Source: Clostridia bacterium (GTDB taxonomy: Bacteria > Bacillota > Clostridia > Oscillospirales > CAG-272). From it: a stretch of DNA of 10,187 nucleotides. A model generated the notes under the pieces. The model saw nothing but the letters and a program-made list of their open reading frames with translations, searched no databases and was not told where the DNA came from. Shown here piece by piece: positions 1 through 5,465 of the stretch (positions are counted from its first letter, which is position 1; every line of letters starts with the position of its first letter). The stretch spans positions 1-10,187 of the forward strand of contig JAFVRI010000202.1 of NCBI GenBank assembly GCA_017504335.1, given 5' to 3'. Made by a program: the position numbers and the translations under genes.

Positions 1-4
1 AAAC

Positions 5-10
5 AGGAGG
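5..10 (+). promoter_or_regulatory. Ribosome binding site of the LRR lipoprotein gene
   Basis: AGGAGG lies 9 bases before the ATG at 20, a full anti-16S match. It fixes the start codon of the first gene. The promoter for this gene is outside the window. Confidence 0.85.
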
Positions 11-19
11 TTTTACAAA

Positions 20-739
20 ATGAAACGAAGAACCGTTTATTTACTGCTTGCCCTTTTTCTTTTAGTATCTGCGTTCGCATGCGCCTGCAGTCCCACCGAT
101 TCCATTTCGGGAAACAATCCCCCCGCAGATAGCTCCCTCCAAACGGACGGGACAACCTATGAAAGCATGATCCGAGAGCTGGAGGACAAAATTCTGGAGC
201 TTCAGCAAAATCAGTACATATCCGAGGCTGAATATCAAAAGGAAATCAAGAAGCTGCAGGCTCAGCTTGCTGAGTTAAAAAATTCCGTCCCGTCCTCGTC
301 TGACTCTTCAAGCACCGATTCGGGCTCCGCCGAGCAAACGGAAGGAAGCGATACCGCCACTACCGAGAAGCCCTCCGTATCACAATTCCTATATAAAAAG
401 GAAGGAACCACCGCAATCATCACAGGATACACGGGATCCGACAGTCATATTGTCATTCCCTCCGTGATTGACGGATATCAAGTAACCGCCATTGGCGACA
501 GCGCGTTTACATCCAAAAAAATAAAAAGCGTGATCATTTCCAACGGCATCAAAAAAATTGATTGGTTTGCCTTCAACGAATGTACCGCTTTGGTATCTGT
601 CACAATTCCTCAATCGGTTACATCCATCGGCTATTCCGCCTTTGCTCCACAGAGCAATACCTTTACGATTTACTGTCACAATGATTCCTTTGCTCACAAA
701 TACGCAAAAAGCTACGGATGGAGTTATTCCCTCATTTAA
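20..739 (+). CDS. Putative BspA-like leucine-rich-repeat lipoprotein with coiled coil
   Basis: A 239-residue secreted, probably lipid-anchored surface protein. The N-terminus has basic KRR, a hydrophobic stretch at about residues 6-20, and Cys21 and Cys23. Either Cys could be the lipidated residue, with small residues before it, although the lipobox lacks the usual Leu at -3. Residues 47-90 are Glu/Lys/Leu/Gln rich with heptad-like spacing and probably form a coiled coil. Residues 91-120 are a Ser/Thr/Glu/Asp linker. Residues 122-239 resemble LRR_5 (BspA-type) repeats: IPSVIDGYQVTAIGDSAF, then an IKSV/IKKI unit with a WFAF end, then VTIPQSVTSIGYSAF, and a closing FAHKYAKSYGW unit typical of the last repeat in this family. 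Only about three repeats are present, few for BspA proteins, which are often much longer. Such proteins usually bind host or cell-surface partners; the ligand here is unknown. The next gene, 67 bp downstream, has its own promoter, so cotranscription is optional. Confidence 0.8.
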   Translation: MKRRTVYLLLALFLLVSAFACACSPTDSISGNNPPADSSLQTDGTTYESMIRELEDKILELQQNQYISEAEYQKEIKKLQAQLAELKNSVPSSSDSSSTDSGSAEQTEGSDTATTEKPSVSQFLYKKEGTTAIITGYTGSDSHIVIPSVIDGYQVTAIGDSAFTSKKIKSVIISNGIKKIDWFAFNECTALVSVTIPQSVTSIGYSAFAPQSNTFTIYCHNDSFAHKYAKSYGWSYSLI

Positions 740-748
740 AAATTATAC

Positions 749-777
749 TTGACCTTCCTCTCCAATTGTTGTATAAT
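749..777 (+). promoter_or_regulatory. Sigma-A-type promoter for the LytM-like membrane protein gene
   Basis: TTGACC at 749-754 and TATAAT at 772-777 are separated by exactly 17 bp, one mismatch from the consensus. It lies in the short gap after the lipoprotein stop codon and 30 bp before the ATG at 807, giving a very short leader. The AAGGAAGGTGAT ribosome binding site at 787-798 is inside that leader. Confidence 0.85.
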
Positions 778-806
778 GATGGTAGCAAGGAAGGTGATAC
801 ATCCCC

Positions 807-2456
807 ATGAAGCAAAAGAAAGCTCGCCCGTCCGCTATTTCGAATCTGGCGAGAAAGCTGAAAATCAAAAAGGTCCTTATGGGAATTCTGTTGATATTCG
901 TGTTATTGATCCCTCTGCATCTGGCGAGAATCTATCAATACATGGAGCAGAATCAATCCAATTTCTGTTCTGTCTCTCTTTATAGGCAGGACGGAACACT
1001 CATCGCATCGGAGGAAGGAATTGTAGAAAACTCCTCAAAGGACTCTTTGATTGTTTATTTTTACCATATACAATCCAACAAAAAGGAAGTTGCCGATGCT
1101 CCCGGAGATCCGTCATCGGATCCTTATCTGTCCGCTTCCGTCCAGATCAACGGAGCCTCCTCCATCATCAAGTGCTTTTTTTCGTTAGACGGTACCGCTG
1201 ACTATCTGATTGACGAAAACGAAAAAATTTACACCGTCTCTTCCCTGTATACCCGAGATTTTATCACATCTTCCTACGCTGCTCCCTTTTATTCGACCTC
1301 TGCTCCTCCTCTTCTTTATTCTATTGACAACGATATCATCATGCCGTCCAAAATCGACTGGCACTACAAAAATTCGGAAGGAACGTATGTTTCCGCCACC
1401 TCATCCCAAACCACTGAGGAAAAAATCACATATAGCATTACCGGCGGGATCGGATTAAGCTTTGAGACTCCGCCAACACAATGCACTGCAACTGTGGAGG
1501 ACTCCGGACGAACCTATCGGGTCAGCTTCAATGATCTTCACGACCTTTCTATCAATACAAAAAACACGGTAAAGCTCAAGCTCACTGCGGTCTGGAAGCA
1601 AACCGAATCATCCTCCTTCTACGGAACAGCCCAGTATGATTTCTTGGTTCGCATTCAGAACCCCTCCAAATTTTCCCTTTCCTCCCAGATGGTTTCCCCC
1701 GGAGATTGGATTCTTCTTTCCTGCTCCAACATTTCCGATCCGGCTAAGATCCGAATTCAATCCGATTGGTGTTCCCAGCCTACCGTCAGCCTTAGAGGCT
1801 CCACAGCCTATGCCTTGCTTCCTATTCCCGAGGATACAAAAGACATTTCCTTGGAATTCGAGGTATCCTACGGAGCCTCCAAGCAACTCTTCCAGCTTCC
1901 TCTCAAATCCTCTCCCATTAAGGAGCCTCTTCTCCAAAAATCCGATTTGCTTCATCCGACTCTCCTAAAGGAGGAGATGCTTGGAGAATGTCAGAGTCTG
2001 ATCCAAGCGGTGACAACAAATACCAATACCTTCTTTATTCCAAAGGAAGCCTTTGGAAATCCTATGAATGACGGATTTACAGTCGGATATCAGCACAACG
2101 ATCCGATCCTTATCGGAGCAAATGAGACACTCTCTCTGATAGGAACAGAATTTTGTTCCGCGGAGGAGACTCCGCAGGCGGTCGCCTCATGGAATCACGG
2201 TACGGTCATCAAGACCGGAGCATCTCCCTCATTCGGCAACTATGTGATCATCGATCACGGCTGCGGCTTACGGATTCTGTACGGCCATTTGAGCCGGGGC
2301 TCTGTCAGCATCGGTGACGTAGTCAAAAAAGGAGATGCCATCGGATTTACAGGAACAGGCGGCATCGCAACCGGAAACGGATTTCTTATTATTTGTACCG
2401 TCAACCAAGAATTGATCCGTCCCGATGCCATTATGGGAAAGGTGATTCCCTTCTAA
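807..2456 (+). CDS. Membrane-anchored protein with degenerate M23/LytM domain
   Basis: A 549-residue protein with a basic N-terminus (MKQKKARPSA), one membrane segment at about residues 22-40, and a large extracytoplasmic part. Residues 50-400 are Ser/Thr-rich and look beta-rich; I recognise no family there. Residues 410-549 align with the M23 (lysostaphin/LytM) fold: GTVIKTG, a GNYVIIDHG strand, YGHLSRGSVSIGDVVKKGD and GFTGTGG are all in the right order. Catalytic residues are mostly lost. The HxGxD motif reads LIGTE (444-448), and the final HxH reads FLI (526-528). Only the His of YGHL (494) remains. The zinc site therefore looks absent, so the domain more likely binds or scaffolds than cuts peptidoglycan. 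Known analogues with degenerate LytM domains are SpoIIQ of Bacillus and EnvC of E. coli, but orthology to either is not shown. The AAGGAAGGTGAT ribosome binding site supports the ATG at 807. A role in wall remodelling or sporulation is inference. Confidence 0.8.
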   Translation: MKQKKARPSAISNLARKLKIKKVLMGILLIFVLLIPLHLARIYQYMEQNQSNFCSVSLYRQDGTLIASEEGIVENSSKDSLIVYFYHIQSNKKEVADAPGDPSSDPYLSASVQINGASSIIKCFFSLDGTADYLIDENEKIYTVSSLYTRDFITSSYAAPFYSTSAPPLLYSIDNDIIMPSKIDWHYKNSEGTYVSATSSQTTEEKITYSITGGIGLSFETPPTQCTATVEDSGRTYRVSFNDLHDLSINTKNTVKLKLTAVWKQTESSSFYGTAQYDFLVRIQNPSKFSLSSQMVSPGDWILLSCSNISDPAKIRIQSDWCSQPTVSLRGSTAYALLPIPEDTKDISLEFEVSYGASKQLFQLPLKSSPIKEPLLQKSDLLHPTLLKEEMLGECQSLIQAVTTNTNTFFIPKEAFGNPMNDGFTVGYQHNDPILIGANETLSLIGTEFCSAEETPQAVASWNHGTVIKTGASPSFGNYVIIDHGCGLRILYGHLSRGSVSIGDVVKKGDAIGFTGTGGIATGNGFLIICTVNQELIRPDAIMGKVIPF

Positions 2457-2458
2457 AT

Positions 2459-2490
2459 AAAAAAGAAGAGTCAAATGACTCTTCTTTTTT
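2459..2490. terminator. Bidirectional rho-independent terminator
   Basis: An A/T-flanked hairpin has stem AAGAAGAGTC paired with GACTCTTCTT around an AAAT loop (2473-2476). It has an A-run on the left and a T-run on the right, so it can end transcription from both sides. It sits 3 bases past the LytM-like gene stop and 3 bases before the end of the convergent dehydrogenase gene. Confidence 0.9.
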
Positions 2491-2492
2491 GA

Positions 2493-3761
2493 TTATCTTT
2501 GTCCGAACAAATCGTAATACATCCAAAGAACGGTATAGCGATCCTTCAGATCCTTGGCATAGAAATGTGCGTCAGCGATCTTATCCTCTCCGTAGAGCTT
2601 TACGAAGTCAGCGTGGGACAATCCGATCTTTTCGGTCAGGGCAAGCATTTCTGCCGAAGAAGGACAGTCAGCAAGTACCTTGCGGATCTCCTGCCACTTT
2701 TCACGGTAAACGGAAACACGGTCCTCGTTATACCAGCCAAGCTTATCCTGCAATGCAAGAACCTCATCGGCAATGGCGGTATAAATGCGACGAATATTTT
2801 CCTCATATACACTGCGCTCAAAGCAGGTCGTGTATGCGTCGATGTCCTCGATCTTCAGCAGCTCCTCTCTTATCTTAGCAGTTTCGATCGCAGAGCAGCA
2901 CACGTCGATTCCATGGGGCAGATATGTTTCACCGCGAACAATGCCGACGATTTCAAAATAGTGCGACAAGTGGTGTTCACTTCCCGATGCGGGACGGGAA
3001 TTTCCTACATATGCCATCAAAATGCCAACTGCCACCAGTGCTTCCATCAAGGCTGCAACCGCTTCGGTATCTCGATTCACAAGACCGTCTGCCAAACGAA
3101 CCGTCTTTTCCACCGCTTCATAGGTCGCATTCATAACAAATTCGCAAAGGTATTCGTCATTGACCAGATGGCTCAGCTTCCAGTCATTCAAGCAAGAATA
3201 CTTACCGATGATATCGCCGTATCCCGCCTGGATCATTTCGAACGGAGCATCCTTCAACATATTCACATCGGCAATGATCGCTTTGGGAACATTGGCGTTC
3301 AGCGTTACTTTCATGCCGTCCAGAATCAGTGCGGATCCCTTGGATGCGTATCCGTCCATCGAAGGCGCGGTGGCAACAATGTAATAAGGAAGACCTGCTT
3401 CAAAGCTCACGTGCTTGCACAGATCGTTGATGACGCCCGATCCGATACCGATGATCAAATCGGTTGCCTCGGTCACATGGCTCTTCAGCTCCGCAATTGC
3501 CTTTTCATCGGGAACCAAAACCTCCTCGGTTTGGTAGATAAGGGTATCCGCCAAACGATCGCCGAGCTTCTCCTGCACCACCGCACCGCCTACACGGAAG
3601 GTGTTGCGATCGGCGACAAGCAGAATGTTCTTATAATCCTTGGTAATTTCGGGAAGACTGTCACATGCTTGCTCGGAAATAATCACGTAATCAATAGGGC
3701 ACTTGTGGGATTTTCCGCAAGAACAAACCTCAACACCCGCCAACAATTCTTTGATTTCCAT
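2493..3761 (-). CDS. araM: sn-glycerol-1-phosphate dehydrogenase family protein (AraM/EgsA-like)
   Basis: A 422-residue cytoplasmic, probably metal-dependent NAD(P) dehydrogenase of the iron-ADH/glycerol dehydrogenase superfamily. The characterised family reaction is reversible reduction of dihydroxyacetone phosphate to sn-glycerol-1-phosphate. Visible signatures are the Rossmann loop GIGSGVINDLCK (105-116), TAPSMDGYAS (131-140), GDIIGK with candidate metal ligand D183, SRPASGSEHH with H263, and LPHGID with H283. These Asp/His/His positions match the family's metal site. The length is close to the Bacillus AraM proteins. The C-terminal 120 residues are helical, as expected. The N-terminus carries CSCGKSHKCP (13-22), a Cys-rich lead-in. 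The AGGAG upstream of the ATG at 3761 supports this start. It lies 51 bp downstream of a HAD phosphatase gene on the same strand, so the two probably share a transcript, with a possible internal promoter. Substrate specificity for G1P is inferred from family; another sugar or polyol phosphate is possible. Confidence 0.9.
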   Translation of the reverse strand: MEIKELLAGVEVCSCGKSHKCPIDYVIISEQACDSLPEITKDYKNILLVADRNTFRVGGAVVQEKLGDRLADTLIYQTEEVLVPDEKAIAELKSHVTEATDLIIGIGSGVINDLCKHVSFEAGLPYYIVATAPSMDGYASKGSALILDGMKVTLNANVPKAIIADVNMLKDAPFEMIQAGYGDIIGKYSCLNDWKLSHLVNDEYLCEFVMNATYEAVEKTVRLADGLVNRDTEAVAALMEALVAVGILMAYVGNSRPASGSEHHLSHYFEIVGIVRGETYLPHGIDVCCSAIETAKIREELLKIEDIDAYTTCFERSVYEENIRRIYTAIADEVLALQDKLGWYNEDRVSVYREKWQEIRKVLADCPSSAEMLALTEKIGLSHADFVKLYGEDKIADAHFYAKDLKDRYTVLWMYYDLFGQR

Positions 3762-3800
3762 CTATGCTTCTCCTATTCGTTGATTTAAGATTCTCCTATC

Positions 3801-3829
3801 ATTGTATCACAATCAAAGCAAATGTGCAA
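3801..3829 (-). promoter_or_regulatory. Possible internal promoter before the dehydrogenase gene
   Basis: On the minus strand an extended -10, TGaTACAAT (-10 hexamer at 3801-3806), lies 17 bp from a weak -35 TTGCAC (3824-3829). It overlaps the end of the HAD gene and could give the dehydrogenase gene its own expression. The -35 matches only three of six consensus bases, so this is tentative. Confidence 0.35.
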
Positions 3830-4524
3830 GAGCTTCTTCCAATTTTTGATAATCATCCACGCAAACGAATCCAAAATCCGAACGATAGACCGACTCGTCA
3901 TTTCCACCCGTTCCGTAGTCATCTCCCACGAACACGACCTCATCATGAGCATAACCGTGCTCCTTGCAGTAAAGATCCAACGCGTAATACTTATTGTAAG
4001 GCTTCGGCGCCATATCAAAGGAGGAGCTTCCTCCCACAAATACAATGTATTCGGAAAAAACCTCGCACACCTCGTCATAAATTTTCCGACGCTTGGAGCG
4101 ATCGGGATCAAAGGCGAGCTTATCCGACGCATCGGCTTTGGTACCAAGAATCGGGAAGGTCACGCATCCCGAAGGGTGAAATTCGACATTCTCCCCTTTG
4201 AATTCGGTAAAACCGTACTTTTCACGGAGCATGGTCACACGCTCAGAAACCGATTCTCTTTCACAAGGAAAGGTCAGATCTCTCACGGGAACAAGGGCCT
4301 TTTCCTCTTTGCTGTATTTCATGTACTGCAATCCGTAGTTTCCAATGATATCAATGGGATACTGCTCCATCTGATTGAAAATACGCATGCACTGCCCTGC
4401 ACCGACCATGACTAAGGAATACTTTTTTGGAAAGACGGTCGAGAACCGATCTGTTTTTCGCATCCAGTTTGGTTTTGTGTTGCGTCAAAGTTCCGTCCAG
4501 ATCAAAGGCAATCAGTTTTACCAT
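3813..4524 (-). pseudogene. HAD-superfamily phosphatase, phosphomannomutase-like, with frameshift
   Basis: The gene starts at ATG 4524, behind a good AAAGGAGA ribosome binding site, with MVKLIAFDLDGTLTQHK: the HAD nucleophile motif DxDGT with D8 and D10. This frame continues to LSKK near 4423-4428. There the A6 run (T6 on the plus strand) puts it out of phase with the rest, which reads KYSLVMVGAG onward to the stop at 3813. Removing one A restores a continuous 236-residue protein. The reconstructed C-terminal half has GGSSSFDMAPKPYNKYYAL with candidate Lys178, and the acidic motif VGDDYGTGGND (199-209). These match the cap and core of eukaryotic-type phosphomannomutase (HAD class IIB). As sequenced, the catalytic N-terminus is cut off: translation from the first in-phase ATG at 4463 would lack the nucleophile. 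The cause may be a homopolymer sequencing error, a real mutation, or slippage. The function, mutase or sugar/polyol-phosphate phosphatase, is unproven; pairing with a G1P dehydrogenase suggests a phosphatase. Confidence 0.85.
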
Positions 4525-4542
4525 TTTATTTCTCCTTTTGTA

Positions 4543-4570
4543 TTGACAAATTTTCTTCTTACGCTATAAT
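4543..4570 (+). promoter_or_regulatory. Promoter for the DeoR-family regulator gene
   Basis: TTGACA at 4543-4548 and TATAAT at 4565-4570 have a 16-bp spacer. A second TATAAT follows directly at 4571-4576 but would be too far from this -35. It would give a leader of about 70 nt before the ATG at 4648. The -10 physically overlaps that of the minus-strand promoter. Confidence 0.75.
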
Positions 4571-4597
4571 TATAATAGAATGATCGTTTTCTGTCAA
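4569..4597 (-). promoter_or_regulatory. Promoter for the HAD phosphatase and dehydrogenase unit
   Basis: On the minus strand, TTGACA (4592-4597) and TATAAT (4569-4574) are separated by exactly 17 bp, a full consensus sigma-A promoter. The leader to ATG 4524 would be about 38 nt. An operator-like motif lies inside the spacer, so a strong but repressed promoter is likely. Confidence 0.85.
4581..4590 (-). promoter_or_regulatory. Operator-like site, inverted copy of AAAACGATCA
   Basis: The plus strand reads TGATCGTTTT, the reverse complement of the tandem motif at 4617-4636. It sits inside the spacer of the minus-strand promoter and just after the presumed start of the regulator transcript. A repressor bound here could block both. 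Binding by the adjacent DeoR protein is inference. Confidence 0.6.
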
Positions 4598-4616
4598 TGT
4601 TTGGCTTTATATATTA

Positions 4617-4636
4617 AAAACGATCAAAAACGATCA
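4617..4636 (+). repeat. Tandem operator-like repeat, two copies of AAAACGATCA
   Basis: Two perfect head-to-tail copies with 10-bp period occupy 4617-4626 and 4627-4636, so both lie on the same DNA face. They are just upstream of the regulator's ribosome binding site (AGAGG near 4638-4642) and behind the -35 of the minus-strand promoter. Direct repeats of about one helical turn are common for DeoR-family sites. Probably autoregulatory. Confidence 0.65.
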
Positions 4637-4647
4637 AAGAGGTTGTC

Positions 4648-5424
4648 ATGTATAAAAATCAACGTCACAACGAAATTCTCGATATTTTGAAGGAAGAGGG
4701 CTTTGCTTCCGTCAAAGATCTGGCAGAGCGTCTATATGCCAGCCTTCCAACCATACGACGGGATCTGAATTTTTTGCAAAACGAAGGGATGATCCACCGA
4801 AGTCACGGCGGAGCGATTCCCGCCGATGAAAAAAGGAAGGCACCCGTCTCCTTCCGAAGCGGAACCCAATCCAAGCAAAAGGCAAAGATCTGCCGATTGG
4901 CGGCAGAATTGATCTCCTCGGGAAATCTGATCTTCACCGATGCCTCCACCACGGTCATGCATTTGGCGGATTACCTTCAGGAGGAAGACGATCTGACCGT
5001 AGTAACCAACGGATACCCTATTTGCCGTTCCCTGTCCGAGCAAAATATCCGAACGGTTTCCACGGGCGGACGCTTGCTCAAGGATTCCATGGCTTTTGTG
5101 GGAAATACCGCCGAGGAGACCGCTTCGGGCTTCAATGCCGATCTTTTTTTCTTTTCCTCCTCCGCTTTGGATGAGGAGGGAACCATTTCGGACTATTCCG
5201 AAGAGGAGACAGCCTTGCGCCGTGTCATGATGCGACGCAGCCGACAGACTGTATTTTTGTGTGACTCCGAAAAATTCAACAGCCGATCCGCCTACCGAAT
5301 GACTTCCCTTTCCGAGATCGATCACGTCATTACCGATTCTCCCTTGCCCGATTCGCTTCTCGAAAAGAACGGACTTTCCCTTGTCAAGCAAGACGACGGT
5401 GCTGTTTGGTACGGTAAAAAATAA
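4648..5424 (+). CDS. DeoR/GlpR-family transcriptional regulator
   Basis: A 258-residue DNA-binding regulator, the standard length for the family. Residues 5-57 form the winged helix-turn-helix: RHNEILDILKEEG, SVKDLAERLYASLPTIRRDL as the recognition unit, and the signature end GMIHRSHGGA. Residues 80-235 form the DeoR C-terminal sensor with an isomerase-like fold. It has TDASTTVMHLADYL (97-110, a variant of the usual D-S/G-TT phosphate-binding loop), TNGYPI (120-125), STGGRL (138-143), SSALDEEGTISDYSEEE (171-187) and CDSEKF (205-210). Family members usually repress sugar catabolic genes and release DNA on binding a sugar phosphate. Divergent placement from the HAD phosphatase and dehydrogenase genes, with shared repeats, suggests control of that unit and of itself. 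The ligand may be a triose- or polyol-phosphate, but this is inferred. The start is set by AGAGG 6 bases upstream. Confidence 0.93.
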   Translation: MYKNQRHNEILDILKEEGFASVKDLAERLYASLPTIRRDLNFLQNEGMIHRSHGGAIPADEKRKAPVSFRSGTQSKQKAKICRLAAELISSGNLIFTDASTTVMHLADYLQEEDDLTVVTNGYPICRSLSEQNIRTVSTGGRLLKDSMAFVGNTAEETASGFNADLFFFSSSALDEEGTISDYSEEETALRRVMMRRSRQTVFLCDSEKFNSRSAYRMTSLSEIDHVITDSPLPDSLLEKNGLSLVKQDDGAVWYGKK

Positions 5425-5425
5425 C

Positions 5426-5465
5426 AAAAAGTGCCCGCGTATGGTTTTCATACGCGGGCAAATTT
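5426..5465. terminator. Bidirectional rho-independent terminator
   Basis: A perfect 12-bp stem, TGCCCGCGTATG (5432-5443) with CATACGCGGGCA (5449-5460), encloses a 5-nt loop. A T-run follows it on the plus strand, and an A-run precedes it, which reads as a T-run on the minus strand. It separates the convergent regulator and GH4 genes and can serve both. Confidence 0.95.

Noticed and set aside
2499..3788. 429-codon open frame on the plus strand opposite the dehydrogenase gene
   Set aside because: It is a shadow: the sense gene has full family motifs, and the antisense frame is open because TTA, CTA and TCA codons are rare in the real gene. Its translation resembles no family.
4423..4430. Programmed -1 frameshift at A AAA AAG in the HAD gene
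   Set aside because: The upstream frame reads TCC AAA AAA GTA, and a -1 slip gives the wrong third frame. The needed change is +1, and six As is short for transcriptional slippage.
4463..4524. HAD gene beginning at ATG 4463 as an intact gene
   Set aside because: The product would lack the DxDGT nucleophile encoded at 4486-4503, and no ribosome binding site stands before 4463. The real start is 4524.
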